From: an uncultured Pelagibacteraceae bacterium | GTDB taxonomy: Bacteria; Pseudomonadota; Alphaproteobacteria; Pelagibacterales; Pelagibacteraceae | Assembly: GCA_902570125.1 (NCBI GenBank) | Contig: CACFXK010000007.1 | Span: 1-64,000, forward strand | Direction of reading: 5' to 3' | Length of the DNA: 64,000 bases | Part shown: in pieces, positions 1-8,831 of the stretch | How the letters are laid out: each line of letters begins with the position of its first letter | Position numbering within the stretch: position 1 is the first letter of the stretch | Program-made: the position numbers and the translations under genes | The notes under the pieces: model-generated | The model's input: only the letters and a program-made list of their open reading frames with translations | Databases searched by the model: none | What the model was told of the DNA's origin: nothing

Positions 1-413
1 GTTATTATCCTGTAAATAGTGAAATTAGTTGTTTAGATATTTTAGAAATTTTAGAAAAGAAAAATTTTAAAATATCTTTGCCTATTACTAAGAAAAATAA
101 TAATATGGATTTTTACGAATGGTCTTTTCAAGACTCTCTTAGAGTAAGTCAGCAGGGTATTCCTGAGCCAAATACTAAAAAAAAAGTTATTCCAGATGTT
201 TTGATTGTCCCTCTCGTTGGATTTGATAGATATAAATTTAGATTAGGATACGGTGGTGGATTTTATGATAGATATATTAGTAAAATTCTCAAGTTTAAAA
301 AAATTTTAACAGTTGGTTTTGCTTTTTCATTTCAAGAAATTTCAAAAATCCCTATAAGTAAATTTGATCAAAAGTTAAATTTTATTTTAACAGATAAAGA
401 AATTATTAAATGA
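1..413 (+). CDS. 5-formyltetrahydrofolate cyclo-ligase, C-terminal part (partial)
   Basis: This enzyme converts 5-formyl-THF to 5,10-methenyl-THF with ATP, in cytosolic one-carbon metabolism. Only about the last 137 residues are present. The frame is open from base 3, so the start lies before the window; the first internal ATG (78) is not the true start. The family hallmark is clear: GIPEP, then PDVLIVPLVGFD followed by LGYGGGFYDRY, which forms the substrate and nucleotide site. The stop overlaps the start of the next gene (ATG at 410) by four bases, so the two are probably co-transcribed. Confidence is high for the family; the N-terminus cannot be assessed. Confidence 0.9.
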   Translation, partial: YYPVNSEISCLDILEILEKKNFKISLPITKKNNNMDFYEWSFQDSLRVSQQGIPEPNTKKKVIPDVLIVPLVGFDRYKFRLGYGGGFYDRYISKILKFKKILTVGFAFSFQEISKIPISKFDQKLNFILTDKEIIK

Positions 414-1216
414 ATATTTTATTTTTAGGAGATATAGTTGGAAACAGTGGCTGTAGTGCAGTAAAAAAATTTTTACCTAATATTATTAAATCAAAAAAAA
501 TAAACTTTGTTATTGTAAATGGTGAGAATGCCGCAAAAGAGGGTGTTGGTATAACAGAGAATATTGTTAATGAATTATTAAGGTGTGGAGTTGATGTTAT
601 TACTACTGGTAATCATGTCTGGGATCAAAAAGAAACATTCGAATTTATTAAAAAACAAAAAAGGTTGCTTCGACCATTAAACTTATCAAAAGATGCTCCA
701 GGAAATGGATTTGGTATTTACGATTCTATTGGTGGCCATAAAGTTGGTGTATTAAATTTAATGGGAAATGTTTTTATGAAAAAATGTGACGATGTCTTTA
801 TAAAAAGCAAAGAATTTTTAGATCAAAATACAAAAAAAAATAAATATGATTTCCTTATAGTTGATTTCCATGGTGAAATTACTAGCGAAAAAATGGCTAT
901 TGGCCGTGTATTTGATGGTCATGCAACTTTTGTTGTAGGTACGCATACTCACGTACCTACTAACGATGGAAGAATTCTTAATAAAGGAACTGCATATCTA
1001 ACAGATGCAGGAATGTGTGGTGATTATAATTCTGTAATTGGCATGAATGCTGAAAATTCAATTAATAGGTTTTACAAAAGAGATTCTATAAAACATTTTC
1101 CTGCAGAAGGTGAAGCTTCACTTTGTGGGGCAATTATTGAAGCTAATCCGAAAAATGGTTTGGCATTAAATATTAGTCAGTTTATATTTGGCGGTCAACT
1201 CCAGAAAGACAATTAA
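410..1216 (+). CDS. YmdB-type metallophosphoesterase (TIGR00282 family)
   Basis: A calcineurin-like phosphoesterase of 268 residues, the full usual length. Metal-ligand motifs appear in order: GDIVG with Asp8, NGENAA with Glu39/Asn40, TGNHVWD near residue 66, DFHGE near 155 and GTHTHVPT near 180. In Bacillus the family member YmdB hydrolyses cyclic nucleotides and affects RNA turnover; the physiological substrate in Alphaproteobacteria is not settled. It overlaps the preceding cyclo-ligase by four bases and is followed three bases later by yebC, an arrangement that implies one transcript. Confidence 0.9.
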   Translation: MNILFLGDIVGNSGCSAVKKFLPNIIKSKKINFVIVNGENAAKEGVGITENIVNELLRCGVDVITTGNHVWDQKETFEFIKKQKRLLRPLNLSKDAPGNGFGIYDSIGGHKVGVLNLMGNVFMKKCDDVFIKSKEFLDQNTKKNKYDFLIVDFHGEITSEKMAIGRVFDGHATFVVGTHTHVPTNDGRILNKGTAYLTDAGMCGDYNSVIGMNAENSINRFYKRDSIKHFPAEGEASLCGAIIEANPKNGLALNISQFIFGGQLQKDN

Positions 1217-1219
1217 ATT

Positions 1220-1933
1220 ATGGCGGGTCATTCTCATTGGGCAGGGATAAAACATAAAAAAGGAAAGGCAGATAAACAGAGATCTGCTGTATTTTCAAAA
1301 CTATCTAGAGAAATTACAGTAGCCGCAAAACTTGGTGATAAAAATCCAGATATGAATTCAAGGTTAAGATCTGCAATCCAAGCTGCAAGATCAGCAAACA
1401 TGCCCAAAGATAACATTGAGAGAGCTATTGATAAATCATCAATAGCGGCTGATTCTAATTTTGAAAACATCAGATATGAAGGATTTGGACCAGCAAAAAC
1501 TGCAATAGTCGTTATCACTTTAACAGATAATAAAAACAGAAGTGCATCAAATATTAGAACAATTTTTCAAAAATATGGTGGAGGGCTTGGTACCCAAGGT
1601 TCTGCATCACACAATTTTCTCCAACTAGGTGTTATAAAAATTAATAAAGAAGAAATTGAAGAAGAAAAGATTTTTAATCTTGTAACTGATGCTGGAGCTA
1701 ATGATTGTATATTTCATGATGATTACTATGAAATTCACACCAATAAAGATGATATATACAATGTAAAAAATATATTAGAAAAAGAAATTTCTAATTTTAT
1801 ATCTACAGAAATAGAGTGGGTTCCTATAAATAAAATTAAACTAAATGATGAAGACAAAGAAAAAATGATTAAGTTTTTGGAAATTTTAGATGAAGATGAT
1901 GATGTTCAAAATGTTTTTACAAATGCAATTTAA
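1220..1933 (+). CDS. yebC: YebC/TACO1/PmpR family protein
   Basis: A 237-residue protein with the family signature MAGHSHWAGIKHKKGKAD at the N-terminus, followed by the FSKLSREI and MPKDNIERAI motifs. Family members were annotated as transcription regulators. Work on YebC and mitochondrial TACO1 instead supports binding to the ribosome and relief of stalling on proline-rich stretches; which role applies here is not visible. In Alphaproteobacteria yebC normally precedes ruvC-ruvA-ruvB, and here it precedes a RuvC-like gene by nine bases. Confidence 0.93.
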   Translation: MAGHSHWAGIKHKKGKADKQRSAVFSKLSREITVAAKLGDKNPDMNSRLRSAIQAARSANMPKDNIERAIDKSSIAADSNFENIRYEGFGPAKTAIVVITLTDNKNRSASNIRTIFQKYGGGLGTQGSASHNFLQLGVIKINKEEIEEEKIFNLVTDAGANDCIFHDDYYEIHTNKDDIYNVKNILEKEISNFISTEIEWVPINKIKLNDEDKEKMIKFLEILDEDDDVQNVFTNAI

Positions 1934-1942
1934 CTCAATTTT

Positions 1943-2431
1943 ATGTTAATAATTGGAATAGATCCTGGGATAACTGGTGCAATTTGTTTTTTTGAAGATG
2001 GAGAATTAAAGGATGTAATTGATATGCCTACTATGGCATCAGGCAATAAAAATAAAAAGCAAATTAATGGTAGCCAAATATTCAACGAAATATCTTTAAG
2101 GACTCAAAACCACAAATCTGAGAATATAAATGTAGTGGTAGAACAAGTTTCAGCAATGCCTGGACAAGGTGTTACCAGTATGTTTAATTTTGGACAATCA
2201 TTTGGAGTTTTGAAAGGTGTTTGTGCTGCAATGCAACTACCAATTTTTTTTGTGAGACCGGCCAAATGGAAAAAGTATTATGATTTAATAAATTCTCAAA
2301 AAGATTCGAGCAGAGTTAAAGCAATTGAAATGTTTCCTAAGTTTTCATCAATCTTATCTCGAAAAAAAGATACTAACAAAGCAGATGCAATATTAATTGC
2401 TAATTATCATCTAAATTCAAAAGAAAAATAA
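1943..2431 (+). CDS. RuvC-like RNase H-fold nuclease (atypical, phage-type)
   Basis: A 162-residue protein with a RuvC-like layout: GIDPG with Asp7, VVVEQ with Glu67 and a C-terminal KADAILIANY with Asp148. The central VSAMPGQGVTSMFNFGQSFG segment resembles RuvC-like resolvases of phages more than canonical cellular RuvC, and the usual His before the last Asp appears to be Asn145. It sits in the normal ruvC slot after yebC, but ruvA, ruvB and ybgC, which usually follow, are absent; tolQ comes next after 57 bases. It probably cleaves branched DNA. Whether it is the main Holliday-junction resolvase is inference. Confidence 0.7.
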   Translation: MLIIGIDPGITGAICFFEDGELKDVIDMPTMASGNKNKKQINGSQIFNEISLRTQNHKSENINVVVEQVSAMPGQGVTSMFNFGQSFGVLKGVCAAMQLPIFFVRPAKWKKYYDLINSQKDSSRVKAIEMFPKFSSILSRKKDTNKADAILIANYHLNSKEK

Positions 2432-2488
2432 AATAAAGCTTACTTTTATAGACAAATTCATGACACATTTTAGTGTGAAATCAATTAA

Positions 2489-3163
2489 ATGGACGCAGAT
2501 ATAACTTCTCAAGCAGTGGGATTAGCAAGCAATACAGATTTTTCAATTCTAAGTTTATTTTTGAGAGCTGACTTCATCGTTAAATCTGTGATTATCATTT
2601 TAATTGCTAGCTCAGTTTACTCTTGGGCGATAATTTTCGATAAAATTGTAATGTTTAGAAGAATAAATAAAGACTCTGAAGATTTTGAAGAAAGATTTTG
2701 GAAGTCTAAGTCTGCAGAAACATTTTATAATAGTTTGCCCGCGACATTAGATAATCCAATGGCCCAATTATTCAAGGACTCAATGCAAGCTGTTATGAAA
2801 TCAAGATCAAAAACAAATATAAGCCAAAGACTTGAAAATATATTAGAAGTAAATATTGAAAAGCAAATGAATGTTGTTAATAACAAATTTACTTTTCTTG
2901 CAACAGTTGGATCTACAGCACCATTTATTGGATTATTTGGAACGGTTTGGGGTATAATGAATTCTTTTCAATCAATTGCTATATCAAGAAATACTAGTCT
3001 AGCTATTGTAGCTCCTGGTATCGCTGAAGCATTATTTGCAACTGCTCTAGGTTTGTTAGCAGCAATACCAGCGGTAATCGCTTATAACAAATTTGGTAAT
3101 GACTCCAAAAAATATTCACAAAAATTAGAGAATTTTTCAAAAAGATTTATTTCAATAATATAA
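2489..3163 (+). CDS. tolQ: Tol-Pal system proton channel subunit TolQ
   Basis: An inner-membrane protein of 224 residues in the MotA/TolQ/ExbB family. Three membrane segments can be seen near residues 28-48, 138-162 and 172-195. The diagnostic stretch ATVGSTAPFIGLFGTVWGIM lies at the second helix. With TolR it forms the proton-driven motor that energises TolA during envelope constriction. It starts the tolQ-tolR-tolA-tolB run, with only one base between tolQ and tolR. The 57-base gap upstream is the first room for a promoter after the DNA-repair gene. Confidence 0.95.
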   Translation: MDADITSQAVGLASNTDFSILSLFLRADFIVKSVIIILIASSVYSWAIIFDKIVMFRRINKDSEDFEERFWKSKSAETFYNSLPATLDNPMAQLFKDSMQAVMKSRSKTNISQRLENILEVNIEKQMNVVNNKFTFLATVGSTAPFIGLFGTVWGIMNSFQSIAISRNTSLAIVAPGIAEALFATALGLLAAIPAVIAYNKFGNDSKKYSQKLENFSKRFISII

Positions 3164-3164
3164 C

Positions 3165-3581
3165 ATGGCATTTAATTTAAAGCGTTCAGAAAGAGAACCA
3201 ATAAGTGAAATAAATGTAACCCCTTTCGTTGATGTAATGCTTGTTCTTTTAATTATTTTTATGGTAACTGCTCCTTTGCTTACAGTCGGTGTTCAAGTTG
3301 ATCTACCAGAGACATCTGCTGATACTTTACCAGAGGAAAGTGAGCCACTCACATTAACTATAAACTCAAAAGGTGAGGTTTTTATACAAGAGACAAAAAT
3401 TGAATTTAATAATTTAATTAAAAAAATTTTAGCTGTGTCTAACAATAGAACTGACACAAGAATTTATGTTAGAGGTGACAAGACAATTAATTACGGGAGA
3501 GTATTAGAAGTAATGGGTATACTCTCAGGTTCAGGTTTTACTAAAGTTGCCTTAATATCTGAACCGTATAAAGAGAGATAA
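3165..3581 (+). CDS. tolR: Tol-Pal system motor subunit TolR
   Basis: A 138-residue ExbD/TolR family protein. A short cytoplasmic N-terminus is followed by one membrane helix carrying the conserved proton-path aspartate (Asp23 in the NVTPFVDVMLVLL motif), then a periplasmic domain to residue 138 ending with a conserved GFTKVALISEP strand. It works with TolQ as the proton channel. It follows tolQ by one base and precedes tolA by two, as expected of a tight operon. Confidence 0.95.
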   Translation: MAFNLKRSEREPISEINVTPFVDVMLVLLIIFMVTAPLLTVGVQVDLPETSADTLPEESEPLTLTINSKGEVFIQETKIEFNNLIKKILAVSNNRTDTRIYVRGDKTINYGRVLEVMGILSGSGFTKVALISEPYKER

Positions 3582-3583
3582 AC

Positions 3584-4651
3584 TTGTTTAACAAAATTGC
3601 ATTAAGTGGTGTTCCAAACGGATTTAATAATTTTTCTTTTGGTATGTTATTTTCAGTCATTTTTCATGGGTCGATATTTTTCGCAACAATTTTTGCCCTT
3701 CCTTTCGTTGTAAAAAAACCAATTGAGTTACTCCCAAGTATATCAGTTGAATTAATTCAAATTTCTGAGCAGATGAATATTCCGTATGCCCCAAAAGCAG
3801 CTAAAATTATCGAAAAAGCAAAAACTGAAAATAAAAAGTTACTCTCCGAGCAAGCCCCACCAAAAGAGATAAAAACAGAGATAAATAAGCAAGTAAAATT
3901 TGATAATCAAAAAGATGAGATAGACTTATCAAAATCAAAAAAAATACCAGTTCCTGACAGAAAACAGGAAAAAATTAAATTAGAAAAGTCTGAAGCTATC
4001 CCATTACCTGATAAAAAGTTAGAAAAAATAGAAACTAAACAAGAAACTGAGCAACAACCATCTAAAGAAAAAAAAAAAACATTAGTCGAAAAAGAAAAAA
4101 GAAAAAAAATTGAAAAACCGTTAGAAAAAGACTTAGTTATTAAAGAATTTGTTAAAAAAACAAAACCAATTAAAGATGATAAAGCAATCCAAGCTTCTGA
4201 ATATGAAAAAAAAGAATTAGATGTAGATTTAATTAAAGGCTTAATTGCAAAGCAATATGAAAATGTTGGAGAAGTAAAAAAAAAATCTGATGGAACCACA
4301 CAATCTGAAGATAAATCAATGAGATTAACAAAATTATCTGTTACAACAGAATATTCTATTCAGATGCAGTATAAAGATTGTTGGTCACCCCCTATTGGTG
4401 GCGAATATAAAAAAAATGATTATTTAGTTACAGTCAAACTTGATTTAGAAAAAAATGGAAGAGTTAAAAGCAGAGAGATTTTGGAGAGAAATAGAATGGG
4501 TATAGACAGTAAATATAGAATTTTTGCTGAGTCTGTTGATCGTGCAGTATTAAAGTGTAATCCTCTTAGAAATCTACCACTTAAAACCTATGAAGATTGG
4601 AGTACTATGATATTAAGGTTTAATCCAGAAGGTATGATGGTGGGACAATGA
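3584..4651 (+). CDS. tolA: Tol-Pal system protein TolA
   Basis: A 355-residue periplasm-spanning protein anchored by one N-terminal helix (about residues 18-40). A long Lys/Glu-rich segment follows (about 75-215), typical of the TolA helical domain II, with two copies of an IPVPD/IPLPD-type motif. The C-terminal globular domain (about 245-355) has the CWSPP and CNPLR cysteines typical of alphaproteobacterial TolA. The start is TTG, two bases after the tolR stop; no ATG gives the membrane anchor. It links the TolQR motor to Pal and TolB. The last codons overlap tolB by four bases. Confidence 0.88.
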   Translation: MFNKIALSGVPNGFNNFSFGMLFSVIFHGSIFFATIFALPFVVKKPIELLPSISVELIQISEQMNIPYAPKAAKIIEKAKTENKKLLSEQAPPKEIKTEINKQVKFDNQKDEIDLSKSKKIPVPDRKQEKIKLEKSEAIPLPDKKLEKIETKQETEQQPSKEKKKTLVEKEKRKKIEKPLEKDLVIKEFVKKTKPIKDDKAIQASEYEKKELDVDLIKGLIAKQYENVGEVKKKSDGTTQSEDKSMRLTKLSVTTEYSIQMQYKDCWSPPIGGEYKKNDYLVTVKLDLEKNGRVKSREILERNRMGIDSKYRIFAESVDRAVLKCNPLRNLPLKTYEDWSTMILRFNPEGMMVGQ

Positions 4652-6012
4652 AAAAAAATTTATTTTTGATATTTCTTTTTTACGTTATTTTAAAACCAAG
4701 TATTAGTTTTTCACTTGTAGAAATTGATATTACTAGAGGTAATCTTGATCCAATGCCTATTTCAGTGTCACCTTTTTTTTCTGATAAAATTACTGACGAA
4801 AATATTAAAAAAGATTTAAATATTGAAAACCTAGGGCTAGAAATATCAAGAGTAATTGAGAACAATCTGGAAAAAACTGGTTTATTTGATGCAATTGAAA
4901 AAGAGGCATTTTTGCAAAAACCAGATATTGCACATTTAAAACCACGGTTCGAAGATTGGGCTTTGATTAAATCACAAGTTTTGATCACTGGCAAAGTAAC
5001 ATCCAAAATAATAAATGATAAAGATTATATAAATATAGAATTCAAACTTTGGGATGTTTTAGGTGCAAAAATGGTTGATGGTTTTTCTTTAACAACGACG
5101 CCACGTTCTTGGAGAAGAGTTGGTCATAAAATTTCTGACAAGGTTTATGAACGCTTAACAGGAGAAAGTGGTTATTTTGATACTAGAATAATATATGTAG
5201 CGGAGGAAGGACCTAAAACTCAAAGAATAAAAAAATTAGCTTTAATGGACCAAGATGGTTTTAATACGAAGTATATAACATTAGGAAGTGAATTAGTGTT
5301 AACTCCAAGATTTAATCCAGCTAACGACAAAGAAATAACTTATATGTCTTACTTTAGAAATATGCCCAGGGTTTATATTGTAAATCTTCAAACTGGTGAG
5401 CAGAAAGTAGTAGGTGATTTTAGAGGCATGACATTTGCCCCGAGATTTTCACCTGATGGAAAAAAACTTATAATGAGTTTGGCAAAAGATGGTAATTCTG
5501 AGATTTGGGTCAGAAATTTAGAGACAAACATCCAAGAAAAATTAACCGATCATCCCTCTATTGATACCTCTCCATCATACTCACCTGACGGCAAATTTAT
5601 TACATTTAATTCTGATAGAAGTGGTTATCAGCAAATTTATGTAATGAGAAGTGATGGATCAAAAGTTAAAAGAATATCATTTGGAAAAGGTATTTATGGT
5701 ACGCCAGTTTGGTCACCAAGAGGAGATTTAATAGCCTTTACAAAACTACATAAAGGTAAATTTTTTATTGGAGTTATGAGAACTGATGGAACAGGGGAGA
5801 GATTGCTTACAGAAAATTTTTATCAAGAGGCACCTTCATGGTCTCCAAATGGAAGAATAATCATATTTTACAGAGAAACAAAAACCGACGACAAAGGTAA
5901 GGGTTTCTCAGCAAAATTATGGTCAATTGATTTAACAGGATACAACGAGAGGTTGGTATCAACTGAGACTGATGCTTCAGACCCATCATGGTCTTCTTTG
6001 TTAGGAAATTAG
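4648..6012 (+). CDS. tolB: Tol-Pal system beta-propeller protein TolB
   Basis: A 454-residue periplasmic protein. Residues 1-21 form a signal peptide ending near SFSLVEI. An N-terminal TolB domain (about 22-150) is followed by a six-bladed propeller with repeated PD40-type motifs such as FSPDGKKL, YSPDGKFI, WSPRGDLI and WSPNGRII. TolB binds Pal and the TolA C-terminus and cycles between them. The start overlaps tolA by four bases (ATGA). The 95 bases after the stop hold a promoter candidate for pal. Confidence 0.95.
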   Translation: MKKNLFLIFLFYVILKPSISFSLVEIDITRGNLDPMPISVSPFFSDKITDENIKKDLNIENLGLEISRVIENNLEKTGLFDAIEKEAFLQKPDIAHLKPRFEDWALIKSQVLITGKVTSKIINDKDYINIEFKLWDVLGAKMVDGFSLTTTPRSWRRVGHKISDKVYERLTGESGYFDTRIIYVAEEGPKTQRIKKLALMDQDGFNTKYITLGSELVLTPRFNPANDKEITYMSYFRNMPRVYIVNLQTGEQKVVGDFRGMTFAPRFSPDGKKLIMSLAKDGNSEIWVRNLETNIQEKLTDHPSIDTSPSYSPDGKFITFNSDRSGYQQIYVMRSDGSKVKRISFGKGIYGTPVWSPRGDLIAFTKLHKGKFFIGVMRTDGTGERLLTENFYQEAPSWSPNGRIIIFYRETKTDDKGKGFSAKLWSIDLTGYNERLVSTETDASDPSWSSLLGN

Positions 6013-6040
6013 AGAAAATTTACAATTTTGTTAAAATAGG

Positions 6041-6069
6041 TTGATTTTTCTGGACAAAACATCTAATTA
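6041..6069 (+). promoter_or_regulatory. Candidate sigma70-type promoter for pal
   Basis: A -35 box TTGATT (6041-6046) and a -10 box TAATTA (6064-6069) are separated by 17 bases. A clear Shine-Dalgarno AAGGAG (6097-6102) follows, five bases before the pal ATG at 6108. A dedicated promoter fits the high level of Pal usually needed relative to TolQRAB. Assigned by eye; no transcription start data. Confidence 0.5.
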
Positions 6070-6107
6070 CATGGTTAAGTTCATAATATTCTATTTAAGG
6101 AGCAAAA

Positions 6108-6659
6108 ATGAATCTAAGCAAAATTTCAAAAAACGTATTTCTAGTTATAATATTTGGTCTAATCGTTACTGCATGTGCAACTAAGAAATCTGTGAAAACA
6201 ACAACAGAGTCTGCCACTACAACTAAAGCAGCTGAGACACAAAAAGCAGATCCAATTGAAAAATTAGATGCGTTAATGCAGGGCGATGTTTACATTGGCT
6301 CTGATACTGTAGGAGAGCTAGCTAGTGGAGTTCCTGACAGAGTGTTCTTTGCTACAAATGAGACAATATTAACAACAGCTTCGAGAGAAACTTTGAGAAA
6401 ACAAGCTGCTTGGTTAAGACAGAACTCTGATGTGACTGTTGTTGTTGAAGGTCACGCTGATGAGAGAGGTACAAGAGAATATAACTTAGCTTTAGGTGAG
6501 AGAAGAGCTAATGCTGCAAAAGACTATTTGATGACATATGGTGTTTCGTCTGATCGAATAAAAGTTTTAAGTTATGGAAAAGAAAGACCAGTTGACTCAG
6601 GTTCTAATCCACTTTCATGGTCAAAAAATAGAAGATCTGTAACAGTCAAAGCAAATTAA
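6108..6659 (+). CDS. pal: Peptidoglycan-associated lipoprotein Pal
   Basis: A 183-residue outer-membrane lipoprotein. A hydrophobic signal ends in a lipobox VTAC with the modified Cys at 23. A Thr/Ala-rich linker (24-60) leads to an OmpA-like peptidoglycan-binding domain (about 72-183) with VVVEGHADERGTREYN, ALGERRA and NRRSV motifs. It anchors the outer membrane to murein and is the target of TolB. It has a good Shine-Dalgarno sequence, its own candidate promoter and a terminator just after it, so it can be expressed as a separate unit. Confidence 0.95.
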   Translation: MNLSKISKNVFLVIIFGLIVTACATKKSVKTTTESATTTKAAETQKADPIEKLDALMQGDVYIGSDTVGELASGVPDRVFFATNETILTTASRETLRKQAAWLRQNSDVTVVVEGHADERGTREYNLALGERRANAAKDYLMTYGVSSDRIKVLSYGKERPVDSGSNPLSWSKNRRSVTVKAN

Positions 6660-6672
6660 ATATAAATTAAAT

Positions 6673-6709
6673 AAGACCCTTACATTTAAGAAGTAGGGGT
6701 CTTCTTTTT
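6673..6709 (+). terminator. Intrinsic terminator after pal
   Basis: An 11-base-pair stem starts with AAGACCC (6673-6679) pairing with GGGTCTT (6697-6703) and extends inward through one G-T wobble. It closes a nine-base loop and is followed by CTTTTT. It lies 13 bases after the pal stop. This is the only convincing intrinsic terminator I found in the core part of the window. Confidence 0.8.
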
Positions 6710-6736
6710 GCCATTATTATAACTACAAATGTTTTT

Positions 6737-7756
6737 ATGAAATCATTAATTAAGATAATTTTAATTAACTTTGTTTCATTTTTGCTATTTTCAACAAACA
6801 TTTCATTTTCTCAAGATCAAGAGGTAGGAGAAATTTTAGAAAATATTCAAAAAGATCTTAGAACTTTAGAAAGAGCAGTTTACTCACAGTCGTTTTCTGA
6901 AAATTCAGACACAAAAACAACTCAAAAAGCATCAACAAAGGAGTCTGAGCAGGCGTTAACAAAACATTTATTGAAATTAAGCGAAATAGAGACTCAGTTT
7001 CAGGAATTAACAAATAAATTTGAAGAAATAAATTTTAAATTAGACAAGCTTTCTAATAAACTTTCTAAAGTTCAGCAAGATAATCAATTAAGATTTGAGC
7101 AAATTGAGCAAGCTTCTATTGTGAATACAAATAATAAGTCACTCACTTCTTTGCCCAAAACTGAACAAAAACTTGTAAATGAGGAGATGGCTCAAAAAAA
7201 AATACTTCCTGGATCCTCTGAACCACAATCATTAGGACAAATATCTTATAAAGATATGACTAATAGTGATGATACTCAATTGATAGAGACAGTTGAACAA
7301 ACAGAAGCAATAATTTCAGAAGTTTTTAATGCAGAAGAAAAATTATTGCCTGATGCTAGTCCAAAAGAACAATATCAATTTGCTAGAAATTTTTTAAAAG
7401 TTGGAGATTATGCTAATGCTGAGAGGGCATTTAGAGAATTTGTACTGATTAATCCTGATAATGAATTGTCAGGCAACGCACAATACTGGTATGCAGAAAC
7501 CTATAGAATAAGACAAATGTACACTGATGCTGCTACTGCATATTTGGAAGGTTATCAAAAGTATCCAAAAAGTAAGATTGCTCCTGAAAATTTATTGAAA
7601 CTAGGGGTATCGTTGGTTCAGATGGGTGAAAAAGATCAAGGATGCTTGATGATTGCTGGAGTTAAAAAACAATATCCTGACGCAACTCAATCTGTACTTC
7701 AAAAAGCAAAGTATTATGAAGAAAAAGAATTTGAGTGTAAAAAAGAAAATTCATAA
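6737..7756 (+). CDS. ybgF: Tol-Pal coordinating protein YbgF/CpoB
   Basis: A 339-residue periplasmic protein. Residues 1-25 form a signal peptide ending near SFSQDQ. A coiled-coil stretch (about 70-130) is followed by a variable linker and a C-terminal TPR domain (about 210-335): YQFARNFLKVGDYANAERAF, then GNAQYWYAETYR. It coordinates Tol-Pal action with murein synthesis at division sites. It closes the tol-pal group. The 3' end overlaps the probable start of tilS. Confidence 0.9.
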   Translation: MKSLIKIILINFVSFLLFSTNISFSQDQEVGEILENIQKDLRTLERAVYSQSFSENSDTKTTQKASTKESEQALTKHLLKLSEIETQFQELTNKFEEINFKLDKLSNKLSKVQQDNQLRFEQIEQASIVNTNNKSLTSLPKTEQKLVNEEMAQKKILPGSSEPQSLGQISYKDMTNSDDTQLIETVEQTEAIISEVFNAEEKLLPDASPKEQYQFARNFLKVGDYANAERAFREFVLINPDNELSGNAQYWYAETYRIRQMYTDAATAYLEGYQKYPKSKIAPENLLKLGVSLVQMGEKDQGCLMIAGVKKQYPDATQSVLQKAKYYEEKEFECKKENS

Positions 7757-8777
7757 TTTTTATTCCAAAAAATTAAAAGATCCAAGAATAAAAAGAATTT
7801 ACATAAATTTTAAAAAAAAAATATCTAGCCATATTTCAAGTAGTTTTTGTGTAGCTGTTTCAGGGGGTGTAGATAGTATGGCATTATCATTCTTAGCTAA
7901 ATGTTATTCTTTAGAAAATAATGCAAAAGTTTTTTTTTTTATAGTCGATCATAAAATAAGAAAAAATTCTACTTCTGAAGCCAACTTAGTCAAAAAAAAA
8001 TTAAAATTGTTCCAAATTGATAGCAATATACTTAGTATTAAAAAAGTCAAAAGATCAAAAAACCTTCTATCATTTGCAAGAGATAATAGGTACAAGTTAA
8101 TCATTAAACAAAGTCTAATTAAAAAGATAGATTTGATTTTAACTGCACATCACAATGATGATTTAATTGAAAATTTTTTTATAAGATTATTAAGAGGCTC
8201 AGGTTTAAAAGGTTTAATTTCATTTGGTAAAATTAAATCAAAAGCAAAATTTAATGATAAAATTTATATTTTTAGGCCACTAATTGATATACCTAAAAAG
8301 GATCTTGTATATATTTCAAACAATACTTTTAATTTTAATGTTGAAGATCCCTCAAACTTAAATGATAAATTTTTAAGAGCAAAAGTGAGAAAATTAATTT
8401 CGAATTTAGAAGAATATGGTTTAACGTTTGAAAAATTTAAATTAACTCTCAACAATTTAAGTAAAAGTAATTATACAATAGATTATTATGTTCAAAAGAA
8501 TATTAACGATAATTCAAATTACCTAAAATTAACTAAAACAGTTATTTTAAAAGAAAATTTTTTGACACAACCAGATGAAATAGTCTTTAGATCATTTTCA
8601 GAAATTATCCAAAAAGTTGGAAAAAAAAATACTTTTGCTAGAGGTTCAAAAGTTGAGAACATGCTTAAATATTTAAGATCCAACAATAATTATTCAAAAA
8701 AAACACTTTCAGGATGTATAATTCAAAAAATTTCGAATTCAGTCATTATTTCTCCAGAAAAAAGGGAGAATACTTAA
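7716..8777 (+). CDS. tilS: tRNA(Ile)-lysidine synthase TilS
   Basis: It modifies C34 of tRNA-Ile(CAU) to lysidine so that the tRNA reads AUA codons, which are frequent in this AT-rich genome. The PP-loop ATP site is SGGVDSMALSF near residue 49; AHHNDD and RLLRGSG follow. From ATG 7716 it is about 353 residues and overlaps ybgF by 41 bases. A start nearer 7749 would need ATT, and the in-frame ATG at 7653 would lie deeper in ybgF. The usual C-terminal TilS domain is short or missing, as in several Alphaproteobacteria. Function is sure; the start is not. Confidence 0.85.
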   Translation: MKKKNLSVKKKIHNFYSKKLKDPRIKRIYINFKKKISSHISSSFCVAVSGGVDSMALSFLAKCYSLENNAKVFFFIVDHKIRKNSTSEANLVKKKLKLFQIDSNILSIKKVKRSKNLLSFARDNRYKLIIKQSLIKKIDLILTAHHNDDLIENFFIRLLRGSGLKGLISFGKIKSKAKFNDKIYIFRPLIDIPKKDLVYISNNTFNFNVEDPSNLNDKFLRAKVRKLISNLEEYGLTFEKFKLTLNNLSKSNYTIDYYVQKNINDNSNYLKLTKTVILKENFLTQPDEIVFRSFSEIIQKVGKKNTFARGSKVENMLKYLRSNNNYSKKTLSGCIIQKISNSVIISPEKRENT

Positions 8778-8790
8778 AAATTGGCACAAA

Positions 8791-8818
8791 TTGACACTTG
8801 TTAAATTGATAATAATTC
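8791..8818 (+). promoter_or_regulatory. Candidate promoter for ftsH
   Basis: A consensus -35 box TTGACA (8791-8796) lies 16 bases before a weak -10 box TAATTC (8813-8818), within the 54-base gap between tilS and ftsH. FtsH is often heat-inducible, and rpoH lies elsewhere in this window, but I cannot see a clear sigma32 consensus. Confidence 0.35.
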
Positions 8819-8831
8819 TTAATTTATAGTT

